The position numbers were made by a program, and so were the translations under genes. A DNA stretch of 64,000 bases from NCBI GenBank assembly GCA_019455245.1, contig JACFMR010000008.1, positions 1 through 64,000 on the forward strand, read 5' to 3'. Under the pieces are notes generated by a model that did not search any database, had not been told where the DNA came from, and saw only the letters and a list, made by a program, of their open reading frames with translations. This DNA is from Opitutaceae bacterium (GTDB taxonomy: Bacteria > Verrucomicrobiota > Verrucomicrobiia > Opitutales > Opitutaceae). This document shows, one piece after another, positions 6,104-13,772 of this stretch; position 1 is the stretch's first letter; each line of letters starts with the position of its first letter.

Positions 6104-8659
6104 TTACTCCAGTCCCGGGTTCAGGATGCGTAGGGGGGTGAGGGTGACGGGACCGAGGAGGCCCGAGGGCGTGTCGGGCCAGGCGGAGGCGTCGAAGCGG
6201 CGGTAGGCGATGTTCACGAAATTGATTTCGTGCATGATTTTCCAATCCACCTGGCGACGGTCGAGGTCGCGGATGCGGTTCGCGGCGAGATTGGAGACAT
6301 CGAGTTCGAGCACGTTGCGGCCGCGCTTGAAGTGCGGGCCGATACGCAGGCGGAAGGGCAGGCTCCAGGCCGTGGCAATCTCCGCGCCGTTCACACGCAC
6401 ACGGGCACTCTCGCGCACATCGCCGAGATCGAGCAGCCAGTCGTCGGCTGCGACACCGGCGGGCAGATCAAACTCGAGACGGTAGCGCGCGGTGCCGCCG
6501 AAGTTCTTCGCAGCTTCGCCGCCGAGATCGGTCCAGGATTTCAGCTCCGTGGTTTTCAACGGCGGCGGGAGTTCGGGACCGCCTTCGAGAAACACGATGC
6601 TCCATTCGCCGGCGAGCGGGACTACGGCGCCGTTAGTCGCGGTCCAAGTCCATGCCGCCGTTTTCTTCGCAGGGGCCGAGGTATGCGTACGCAACAAGAG
6701 GGATTCGCCGGGGGCAAGTTGGAGATAGGTCTGCGGCTTGGCCCCGGGTTGGAGCGGAGCCGCGCCGGTGCGGCCGGTGAGCGGATCGGTGACGATGACG
6801 GCTTGGGCCGGTGTGCCTAGTTGAAGCCAGCCGTCGAAGGGCCGGTCGGTGAGATTGACGAGGAAGTAGCTGTGGCCGTCGTCGTGGGCGCGGCGGATGA
6901 ACTCGAGTCCGGCGGCAGCGGCGTGTTCGCGCACGGCGCCGAGCTGCGCCAAGGCTTCGGCGATCTGTCCGACGCGGCTCCCGCTGCGGGCGAGCCCGTC
7001 GCGAAGCGTGCGGAATTGCGCGCGCCGCTCCTCCAGCCGGCCGAGGCCGGGCACATCCTCCGGCGCCGCCGCGTAGATCACGGCGCCGCCGCGTTGCTGG
7101 AGAGCGAGCAGGTGCGAAAGCGTTTCGACCGGCATGTGGCGGGTCGCGGGCACGACGACCGCGCGGTAACGGCTGCCGCCGGGCGCGACGAGCGCGCCGT
7201 CCGCTGCGCGCGTTTGGAGAAGCTGGGCATCGGAGATGTAGTCCGCGCCGTAGCCGGCGGCCTGCAGTTCGCGGGCGATGGTTTCAAAGGACGAGCCCTC
7301 GAGCCATTTCCGGTCGTGCACGCCATATTGTTTCATGAGGCCGTCGGGTGTGTGCAGCACGTCGTGGTAGGGCCAGTAGAGGAGCACGTCGTGGTCCGGG
7401 CGGCCGGATTGCAGGACGGTTTGCACGCGCGTGACGTAGGCGTTGAGCGCGGCGAAGTCGCGCCACCAGGTGTTCTGCGGGTTGAACTGCGTGGAGGCGT
7501 AGAACAACCAACCCGGCCACGCGGCGTCGGGCGGCGAATAGGCGGTGCCGTGGTAGAGAAGGTGGTTGATGCCGCTCACAAACAGCCGGTCGATCTCGGG
7601 CTTGGCGTGGGCGAGGGCGACCTGCCAGTGCTCGCGCAGCCAGGTGCAGGTCTCGCTCGACGCGAGCGGCCGGCCCATGACGTGCGCGGCCGACGAGGCC
7701 ATGCGCAACACGAGCGGGTCGGGGATGTCGCGCGTGGAGGTCCATTCGCGGCGCAGGCCGGGAATGGGGAAGGGCGTCGAGCCGAAGGTCTCCGTCTCGG
7801 GGATGTCCACCGCGCCGTAGAGGTCGAGCAGGTTGGCCGGCGCGCCGTGCGACTGGTTGCGCACGAGCCATCCGCGCGCGTGCGACCAGTCGGCCCACGC
7901 GCGCAGGTAGTCGAGATGGAGTTTGCCCAACGTGGCGCGGTAATCGGCCTTCAGCCGCGCGGTGAACACGGGATCGGCGGGCTCCTTCGCGAACAGCGCG
8001 GCGGCGTGGTCCTGCAGATCGTAGCCGTGCATCGCACGGAAGGTCTCCGCGAGCGCGGGCGTCCAGCCCGACTCGTAGTATTCAAACGAGTCGTGAAATT
8101 GCGCACGCACGAGATCGGTCGGAAAACCCGCAAACGCCGCCGTGAACGGCGCGAGATAGCGTTCGAGCGCGGCGGGCGAGTAGGGATCAATGACAAGTCC
8201 CTCTGCACCGGGTGCGGCGCGCTTGACCTTCATGTTCGTGGGGGCGCCGACGAGGCGTCCGTCCGTGAGCACGAGTTTTTGCGAACCGTCCTCCGGCGCG
8301 ACCCACGGACCGCCGAAGGGCCAGCCGGTGCCGGTGGCCATGTCCACGCCAAGGCCGAGGCGCTGCGCCTCGCGCCCGGTGTGCGCGAGCAGCTCCATCC
8401 AGCGCGGCGAGAGGTAGGCGACGTTGCGCGACTCCGCTCCGCGCACGCCGTAGATGGGCGTGATTTCCACGCCGCCCAGACCGGCGGCGGCGAACTGTTC
8501 GAGCTGGCGCGTGAGACCGGCCTCGTCCACCGCGCTGCCGGGCCACCACCAGCGCGTCCAAGGTTTGGCGGGGTCGGGCGTGCTGCTTGCACCGGCGGTG
8601 AGCGTGAGACCGGCGAAAAGCATGAGCAGCGAGGAAAGCAGCGGGAGGTTCAAGGGCAT
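6104..8659 (-). CDS. Secreted GH106-type alpha-L-rhamnosidase
   Basis: The 851-residue product has a signal peptide (residues 1 to about 25, LSSLLMLFAGLTLTAGA). It then has the family-106 start, PAKPWTRWWWPGSAVDEAGL, and the barrel segment FAAAGLGGVEITPIYGV, followed by TGTGWPFGGPWV. The C-terminal part (about 700-851; LAGEWSIVFLEGGPE, YRLEFDLP, RVRVNGAEIATAWSLPFRL) is a GH2-like sugar-binding beta-sandwich usual in this family. GH106 enzymes release alpha-linked L-rhamnose. It is the last gene of a leftward operon, 4 bp behind the formylglycine-generating enzyme gene. ATG 8657-8659 gives the signal peptide directly. The linkage attacked cannot be read from sequence. Confidence 0.85.
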   Translation of the reverse strand: MPLNLPLLSSLLMLFAGLTLTAGASSTPDPAKPWTRWWWPGSAVDEAGLTRQLEQFAAAGLGGVEITPIYGVRGAESRNVAYLSPRWMELLAHTGREAQRLGLGVDMATGTGWPFGGPWVAPEDGSQKLVLTDGRLVGAPTNMKVKRAAPGAEGLVIDPYSPAALERYLAPFTAAFAGFPTDLVRAQFHDSFEYYESGWTPALAETFRAMHGYDLQDHAAALFAKEPADPVFTARLKADYRATLGKLHLDYLRAWADWSHARGWLVRNQSHGAPANLLDLYGAVDIPETETFGSTPFPIPGLRREWTSTRDIPDPLVLRMASSAAHVMGRPLASSETCTWLREHWQVALAHAKPEIDRLFVSGINHLLYHGTAYSPPDAAWPGWLFYASTQFNPQNTWWRDFAALNAYVTRVQTVLQSGRPDHDVLLYWPYHDVLHTPDGLMKQYGVHDRKWLEGSSFETIARELQAAGYGADYISDAQLLQTRAADGALVAPGGSRYRAVVVPATRHMPVETLSHLLALQQRGGAVIYAAAPEDVPGLGRLEERRAQFRTLRDGLARSGSRVGQIAEALAQLGAVREHAAAAGLEFIRRAHDDGHSYFLVNLTDRPFDGWLQLGTPAQAVIVTDPLTGRTGAAPLQPGAKPQTYLQLAPGESLLLRTHTSAPAKKTAAWTWTATNGAVVPLAGEWSIVFLEGGPELPPPLKTTELKSWTDLGGEAAKNFGGTARYRLEFDLPAGVAADDWLLDLGDVRESARVRVNGAEIATAWSLPFRLRIGPHFKRGRNVLELDVSNLAANRIRDLDRRQVDWKIMHEINFVNIAYRRFDASAWPDTPSGLLGPVTLTPLRILNPGLE

Positions 8660-8663
8660 GACA

Positions 8664-9731
8664 TCAATCGGCGCTTTCGCGCGGTGCAGGATCCTTGACA
8701 CACCGAAAGCCGATGTGGCTGGCGCCGGTGTCGGGATCGCCCTTGCCGCGTGCGCCGACGCGGTAACGCGTGCAATACTGCGCGGTGCAAAGGAAGGAGC
8801 CGCCACGCTGCACGCGTTTGGGCAGGCCGGGCTCCTGCGGATCGAAACTCTCGTGCCGGGCGGGACTGCGCGGATTGCGCACCACATCACCGCCGACGGC
8901 CCGCCGGTTGTAAGTATCGGGCCGATACCAATCGGCGGTCCATTCCCAGACATTGCCGGCCATGTCGTGGAGTCCGTGGTCGTTGGGCGGAAAGGAGGCG
9001 ACCGGGGCGGTGCGCAGAAAACCGTCATCGGCGCGACCGCCGTGCGGAAACGGGCCCTGCCAGATGTTGGCCGGCCAGCGGCCGCCGGGTTGCAATTCGT
9101 CGCCCCATACGTAGGGCCGGCCGGCGTGCCCGCCGCGGGCGGCGAATTCCCACTCCGCCTCGGTCGGCAGCCGTTTGCCGGCCCAGTGTGCATACGCCTC
9201 CGCGTCTTCATGGGCGATATGCACCACGGGATGGTCCCCGCGCCCGCGCAGATCGCTGCCCGGTCCTTCGGGATGCTGCCAACTGGCGCCGGGCACAAAA
9301 CGCCACCACGTGAGCGGACGGTCGAGCCGGGCGACTTGCGCGGGCGGGGTGAAAACCACGGAGCCGGGTAGCAGCTGATCCGCGGGTACGCCGGGAAAAT
9401 CCTCCGGCCGCAGCGGCCGCTCGGCCACGGTCACGTAACCGGTGGCGGCGACGAAAGCGGCGAACTGGTCGTTGGTGACCTCGGTGGCGTCCATCCAGAA
9501 TCCGTCCACATAAACGCGGTGCACCGGCCGCGAGTCGGGCATGGGATCGGGGCCGCCGTCGGGCTCACCGGTCGGATCGGGCTGTCCCATGGCAAACTCC
9601 CCGCCGGAAATCCACACCATGCCGGCGGGTGCGGGGCCGGGCGGGGTGCCATGCACGGCGGTGACCCCGGGCAAACCCAGCGCCGCGCAAAACAACAGCA
9701 GCCGACATGGGGTTAAATATGAGGCGGCCAT
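8664..9731 (-). CDS. Formylglycine-generating enzyme (sulfatase-activating, SUMF1 type)
   Basis: The 355-residue product begins with a signal peptide (CRLLLFCAALGLPGVTAVHG). The SUMF1 fold follows: MVWISGGEFAMGQ, YVDGFWMDATEVTNDQFAAF, KRLPTEAEWEFAARGG, NDHGLHDMAGNVWEWTADWY and RVQRGGSFLCTAQYCTRYRV. Cys315 and Cys320 occupy the positions of the copper-binding cysteine pair of aerobic formylglycine-generating enzymes, so it should be catalytic rather than a general C-type lectin-like relative. It would oxidise the active-site Cys of the type-I sulfatases at 19452, 24540, 26068 and 29981. It shares an operon with the rhamnosidase. Confidence 0.88.
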   Translation of the reverse strand: MAASYLTPCRLLLFCAALGLPGVTAVHGTPPGPAPAGMVWISGGEFAMGQPDPTGEPDGGPDPMPDSRPVHRVYVDGFWMDATEVTNDQFAAFVAATGYVTVAERPLRPEDFPGVPADQLLPGSVVFTPPAQVARLDRPLTWWRFVPGASWQHPEGPGSDLRGRGDHPVVHIAHEDAEAYAHWAGKRLPTEAEWEFAARGGHAGRPYVWGDELQPGGRWPANIWQGPFPHGGRADDGFLRTAPVASFPPNDHGLHDMAGNVWEWTADWYRPDTYNRRAVGGDVVRNPRSPARHESFDPQEPGLPKRVQRGGSFLCTAQYCTRYRVGARGKGDPDTGASHIGFRCVKDPAPRESAD

Positions 9732-9795
9732 GGGTGGAACATGACGCCCAATCCGGCGGCGCGGCAAGTGTCGAGCGCGATCCGGGTTGCCGCGT

Positions 9796-10563
9796 TCAGG
9801 CCGTGGCGTGGTGTTCGCAGAGCCAGTTGTAGCTGGCTTGGAGCGAATCAAAGGGGTCGGTTTCGCCGCTGTCGCGTTCGACGATGAACCATTGGCAGCC
9901 GGCGGCCTCGGCGGCGGGCAGCAGGCGCGCCCAGTCGAGGTTGCCGCGGCCGATCTCGGCGAAATACGGCTGGCGCGGGGCGGAGAGCGCGTAGTCCTTG
10001 AGGTGGATGAAGGGCAGGCGGCCGTGCATCCGGCGGCACCAGTCAACCGGATCGCCGCCGCCGGCCTGGATCCAGTAGGTGTCGAGTTCCGCCACGAGAT
10101 GTTTGGTGCGGTTGAAAATGTGCTCGAGCACGGGCCGGCCGCCGCAGTGCATGAACTCGGTGTCGTGATTGTGGTAGCCGAGCGTGAGACCGGCGGCGGC
10201 GAGCCGTGTGGCGGCGTCTTCGAGCCGGGCGATCAGGCGGTCGAGTTCGGCTTCATCGGTCAGGTTGAGGCCGCCGGCGTTGGGGTAGGCGGTGAGCTTG
10301 CAGTCCAGCGCCTGCAGGCGCGCGATGACGGCCGGCGGATCGGAGAGGATCTGCTCGCCGGGCTCGTGCGTGGCGCAGCACACCAGCCCCTCGCCGTCGA
10401 GCATGCGCTTCAATTCGGCTTCGGGCAATTTGGCCACGCCCGAGACCTGCACGGCGGTGTAGCCGATGGCGCGGATGCGGCGCAGGCTGGCGGCGAGCCC
10501 GGCGGCATCGCGGGCGTGTTCGCGGATGGTGAAGAGCTGGGCGGCGAGTTGGGTGCGGCGCAT
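9796..10563 (-). CDS. Sugar phosphate isomerase/epimerase (xylose-isomerase-like TIM barrel)
   Basis: The 255-residue product has AP-endonuclease-2/xylose-isomerase-like barrel motifs: LAAQLFTIREHARD near the start, LGYHNHDTEF, VAELDTYWIQAGG, PFIHLKDYAL and WFIVERDSGE. The His, Asp and Glu residues fit metal binding at the barrel mouth. There is no signal peptide, so it is cytoplasmic. It lies 11 bp behind a Gfo/Idh/MocA gene on the same strand, a common pair in sugar or cyclitol catabolism where oxidation to a keto-sugar is coupled to epimerisation. The substrate is not identifiable. Confidence 0.85.
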   Translation of the reverse strand: MRRTQLAAQLFTIREHARDAAGLAASLRRIRAIGYTAVQVSGVAKLPEAELKRMLDGEGLVCCATHEPGEQILSDPPAVIARLQALDCKLTAYPNAGGLNLTDEAELDRLIARLEDAATRLAAAGLTLGYHNHDTEFMHCGGRPVLEHIFNRTKHLVAELDTYWIQAGGGDPVDWCRRMHGRLPFIHLKDYALSAPRQPYFAEIGRGNLDWARLLPAAEAAGCQWFIVERDSGETDPFDSLQASYNWLCEHHATA

Positions 10564-10574
10564 GGCGATGAGGT

Positions 10575-11687
10575 TCAGGCGGAGGTGCGGGGACTGGCGG
10601 CGATGCGTTTTTGCAGCTCCGCTTCGTAGAGGGCGCCGTCCACCGGCAGGGTGATGGTGCGGTCGAGCCAGGTGGAGAGGAGCATGGCATTGGCCAGCTC
10701 GACGGAATGGACGCCCTCGACCGCGGGCGCGATGAGTGGCGCGCCGTCGCGGATGGCGGAGACGAAATTGCGGATGATGGCGTTGTGCTGGTCCGCGCCG
10801 AGGGCGAGCTCAATGGCGACGGGCTCCACCGCCGGTTTGCCGAAACGCTCCGGCGAAGTGCGTTGGAATTCGCGCACGGGCACGGCGGTGCGCAGGAACG
10901 AGAGCTTGTCGTCTTCGAGGATGAGCCGGCCGCGGTTGCCGGCGATCTCCAGCCGGTTGGTGCCGGGCGCCTCGCCGGTGGAGGCGATGAAGACGCCGGT
11001 CGCGCCCGACTCGAGCTCAAGGTAGGCGGTGACCTCGTCCTCGACCTCGATGCGGTGATGGCGGCCGAAATGGCAGTGGGCGCGCACCGCGCGCGCGTCG
11101 CCGAGGAACCACCAGAACAGGTCGAGGTTGTGCGGACATTGGTTGAGCAGCACGCCGCCGCCTTCGTGCGCCCAGGTGGCCCGCCAGCCGGCGGAGGCGT
11201 AGTAGGCGTCGGTCCGGAACCAGTTGGTGATGGTCCACTGGGCGCGGAACACGTCGCCGATTTCGCCGGCCGTCAGCATGGCCTTGAGCTTTTGATGCAC
11301 CGGCAGCGTGCGCTGGTTGAACATCGCGGCAAAGACCTGCCGGTCCTCGCGCCCGCGGTAGGCGGCGAGCAGCCGGTCGCAGTCGGCCTTGTGCACGGAG
11401 ATGGGCTTTTCGACCAGCACATGCAGCCCGGCCTCCAGCGCCGCGATGCCGATGGCGGTGTGCTGGAAGTGCGGCGTGGCGATCAGCACGGCGTCGGCGA
11501 CGCCGGCTTTGAGCAGCGCCCGGTAATCGGTGAACGGCTTGGCGGGGGCGAACGCGGCGAGGACATCCGGGCGGCTGTCGCAGACGGCGGTGAGCTCGGC
11601 GCCGGGGATTTTGCCGGCGACGACGTTGTTGGCGTGGGTGGCGCCCATGCTGCCGAGACCGATGATGGCGAGACGGAGGTTGGACAT
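10575..11687 (-). CDS. Gfo/Idh/MocA-family NAD(P)-dependent sugar oxidoreductase
   Basis: The 370-residue product starts with a Rossmann fold (LRLAIIGLGSMGATHANNVV, then LTAVCDSRPD) and the conserved catalytic-lysine motif VLVEKPISV, followed by the C-terminal alpha/beta domain (GGVLLNQCPHNLDLFWWFLG, with the His of the active site). It would oxidise a sugar or sugar acid with NAD(P). It is the first gene of the leftward operon that ends with the rhamnosidase and is divergent from the AraC regulator at 11759, with a 71-bp gap that should hold both promoters. No signal peptide is present. Confidence 0.9.
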   Translation of the reverse strand: MSNLRLAIIGLGSMGATHANNVVAGKIPGAELTAVCDSRPDVLAAFAPAKPFTDYRALLKAGVADAVLIATPHFQHTAIGIAALEAGLHVLVEKPISVHKADCDRLLAAYRGREDRQVFAAMFNQRTLPVHQKLKAMLTAGEIGDVFRAQWTITNWFRTDAYYASAGWRATWAHEGGGVLLNQCPHNLDLFWWFLGDARAVRAHCHFGRHHRIEVEDEVTAYLELESGATGVFIASTGEAPGTNRLEIAGNRGRLILEDDKLSFLRTAVPVREFQRTSPERFGKPAVEPVAIELALGADQHNAIIRNFVSAIRDGAPLIAPAVEGVHSVELANAMLLSTWLDRTITLPVDGALYEAELQKRIAASPRTSA

Positions 11688-11758
11688 GAAAAAAGGAAAC
11701 GGGTTGGTTGGGACTATCGGGCCGCAAGCGTAGCGGAATTTGCGCCCATTACCAAGGG

Positions 11759-12607
11759 ATGATTCGCGTTTCCGGTTGCACTATCGGCTCATCATTGCTT
11801 GCAACATCTCCCGTGCCGCCGCCCCGTCTGCCGATCGCCGCCGTCGAGATCGTTCACCTGCCGCGGGTGATCGTGAACACGCCGGGCTGGCACTGGCGCA
11901 AGACCATCCCCGACTACTGGAACCTGTGGATCGGCCTGCGCGGCCGCGGTATGCTGACGGTGAACAGGGTCGCGCATGCGGTGGGGCCGGGCAGCGCGTT
12001 TCTGTTTCAGCCGGGCGACGCGATCGCGGCGGATCAGTCCGGGGCGCAGGTGGTGACCAATTTCTTCGTGCATTTCCGGCCGCAATGGTTTGGACGCCCG
12101 GTGCCGCTGCCGGAGCGCGTGCTGCCGGTGCAGGACATCTGGACCTTGGAGGCGCTGGCGCGGGTGGCGGCGGATTGCGCGCGGTCGCCGGACGCGCTCG
12201 GATTGGAGCAGGCGCGGCACCTCGTCATGGCGTTGCTGGCCCAGGTTTGGCGCGAACGGCACCGGCAGCCCTGGCGCGATGCGGACCAGGCGATTCATCA
12301 CCAGGTCCGCACCTTCGAGTCGGCGCCGCCGGCGAAGTTCAACGTGACGGAGGCGGCGGCGCAGGCGGGGTTGTCGCGCGCGCATTACAACCGGCGCTTC
12401 CGGCAGATCACCGGCATCGCGCCCAACGACTTTGTCATTCGCAAGCGGATCGAACGCGCCGGCATGCTGCTGCGGGAGACCACGCTGCCGATCAAGGCGA
12501 TCGCCGCCTCGCTGGGCTATGAGGACACGGGATTTTTCAGCCGCCAGTTCCGGCGCGTGGCCGGCTGCACGCCGTCGGCCCTGCGGCGGGGTGACGGCAA
12601 CGTGTGA
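11759..12607 (+). CDS. AraC-family transcriptional regulator
   Basis: The product (about 282 residues) has an N-terminal cupin-like sensing region (WIGLRGRGMLTVNRVAHAVG, AFLFQPGDAIAADQ) and a C-terminal pair of helix-turn-helix motifs (NVTEAAAQAGLSRAHYNRRF; IKAIAASLGYEDTGFFSRQF with PSALRRG). The region FRQITGIAPNDFVIRKRIE links the two. It is divergent from the sugar oxidoreductase operon and upstream of glycosidase genes, so it probably regulates one or both with a sugar effector. ATG 11759 was chosen, but the N-terminus is uncertain and a GTG near 11814 is an alternative. Confidence 0.88.
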   Translation: MIRVSGCTIGSSLLATSPVPPPRLPIAAVEIVHLPRVIVNTPGWHWRKTIPDYWNLWIGLRGRGMLTVNRVAHAVGPGSAFLFQPGDAIAADQSGAQVVTNFFVHFRPQWFGRPVPLPERVLPVQDIWTLEALARVAADCARSPDALGLEQARHLVMALLAQVWRERHRQPWRDADQAIHHQVRTFESAPPAKFNVTEAAAQAGLSRAHYNRRFRQITGIAPNDFVIRKRIERAGMLLRETTLPIKAIAASLGYEDTGFFSRQFRRVAGCTPSALRRGDGNV

Positions 12608-12613
12608 GCGTTT

Positions 12614-12646
12614 TTGTATATTTTATGGCGTTTCGGGCGCTACTTT
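12614..12646 (+). promoter_or_regulatory. Regulon motif copy 1 with -10-like element
   Basis: TTGTATATTTTATGGCG (12614-12630) is one of five copies of a 17-bp motif in this window. A CTA triplet, read as part of a -10 region (GCTACT, 12639-12644), follows with its TA at offset 27, the same offset as in the copies at 16817, 21143 and 34349. The motif lies 62 bp before the start of the beta-propeller protein gene. It may bind an activator overlapping the -35 region. Confidence 0.6.
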
Positions 12647-12692
12647 CGGGGGCGGATGACATGCTACGCTGACGGCTCGCTTTCCCCGCCCC

Positions 12693-13763
12693 ATGAAATC
12701 CCTGCGCCTCACGTGTCTGTTGCCGGTCTTGTTTTGGTGTGTCGCCAACGAAATGGCCGCCGGCGAAACATCCCGGCCGATTGTGCGGGTGGAGCGGGTG
12801 GGCGATGCGCCGCTCATCCGTCCCGACATGTTGCCGCCCGCCCGGGGCGACAGCATCAACGGTCCGAGCATGATCCGGGTGCCGGATTGGGTGGAGCGGC
12901 CGCTGGGGCGCTATTATCTCTACTTCGCGCATCATCGCGATGACCACATCCGCATGGCCTATGCGGATGACCCGGAAGGGCCGTTCACGGTGTTGGCTGG
13001 CGGCGTGCTCCGGCTCGATGAACAAATGGCGTTGCGCGATCACATCGCGTCGCCCGACGTGCTGATCGACGGGGAAAACCGCCGCATCGTGATGTTTTAC
13101 CATGGCTCGAACCTGCAGGACGGCGGACCGCAGATGACGGCGACGGCGACTTCGCCGGACGGCATTCATTTCACGCCGGTGGGCGGCACGGTGGCCAATG
13201 CCTATCTGCGGGTCTTTCGGCGCGACGGGCAGTGGTTCGGCTTTACGCATGCCGGCATGTTGCTGCGGGCGGCGGAGCCCGGTGCACCGTTCACACCGGT
13301 CGGCCGGATGATCGGGCCGGAGATCGCTGCGGCGGTGGATCCGGCCCGGCTCGGCGAACCCGGCGCGACACCCGTCGCGGAGCGACCGAAAAGCGGCCGG
13401 CACCGCTACAGCATCCGCCACGTGGGGCTCGATGTTTTCGACGACACTCTCGTCATTTATTTTTCCTGCGTCGGCCACCGACCGGAGCGGATTTTGTGCA
13501 CCTTCGTCAAGTTGCATGGCCCGCCGGAAACCTGGCGGGCGCGGGGCGTGCTCGAGGTGTTGCAACCGGAAACGGAGTGGGAGGGCGCTGATCTGCCGCT
13601 GGCGTATTCCGAGGGCGGCATCAGCACGGAGCGGGTCCGGCAGTTGCGTGATCCGCAGGTGTTCCGCGAAGGCGACCGGGCCTGGCTGCTCTATGCGGTC
13701 GCCGGTGAAAACGGTCTCGGCCTGACGCGGCTGCGCTACGCGACGGCCGGCGGGCAGGAGTGA
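12693..13763 (+). CDS. Secreted five-bladed beta-propeller glycosidase-like protein
   Basis: The 356-residue product has a signal peptide (LTCLLPVLFWCVANEMAAG). It then has propeller-blade motifs seen in GH43/GH117-like proteins: GPSMIRVPDWVERPLGRYYL, FAHHRDDHIRMAYADDPEGP, ASPDVLIDGENRRIVMFYHG, TATATSPDGIHFTPVGG and RDPQVFREGDRAWLLYAVAG. This last resembles the acidic blade motif of such enzymes. The family is not fixed. It begins an operon with the GH38 gene 9 bp downstream and follows motif copy 1. Confidence 0.7.
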   Translation: MKSLRLTCLLPVLFWCVANEMAAGETSRPIVRVERVGDAPLIRPDMLPPARGDSINGPSMIRVPDWVERPLGRYYLYFAHHRDDHIRMAYADDPEGPFTVLAGGVLRLDEQMALRDHIASPDVLIDGENRRIVMFYHGSNLQDGGPQMTATATSPDGIHFTPVGGTVANAYLRVFRRDGQWFGFTHAGMLLRAAEPGAPFTPVGRMIGPEIAAAVDPARLGEPGATPVAERPKSGRHRYSIRHVGLDVFDDTLVIYFSCVGHRPERILCTFVKLHGPPETWRARGVLEVLQPETEWEGADLPLAYSEGGISTERVRQLRDPQVFREGDRAWLLYAVAGENGLGLTRLRYATAGGQE

Positions 13764-13772
13764 GCCGCCGAC

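Noticed and set aside
5850..6245. Minus-strand frame across the tRNA-Glu remnant
   Set aside because: Low-complexity, Arg/Pro-rich and without a ribosome-binding site; it runs into the rhamnosidase 3' end.
6821..8698. Long open frame on the + strand opposite the rhamnosidase gene
   Set aside because: It has no recognisable domain and is antisense to a gene with a signal peptide and family motifs. High GC keeps several frames open here.
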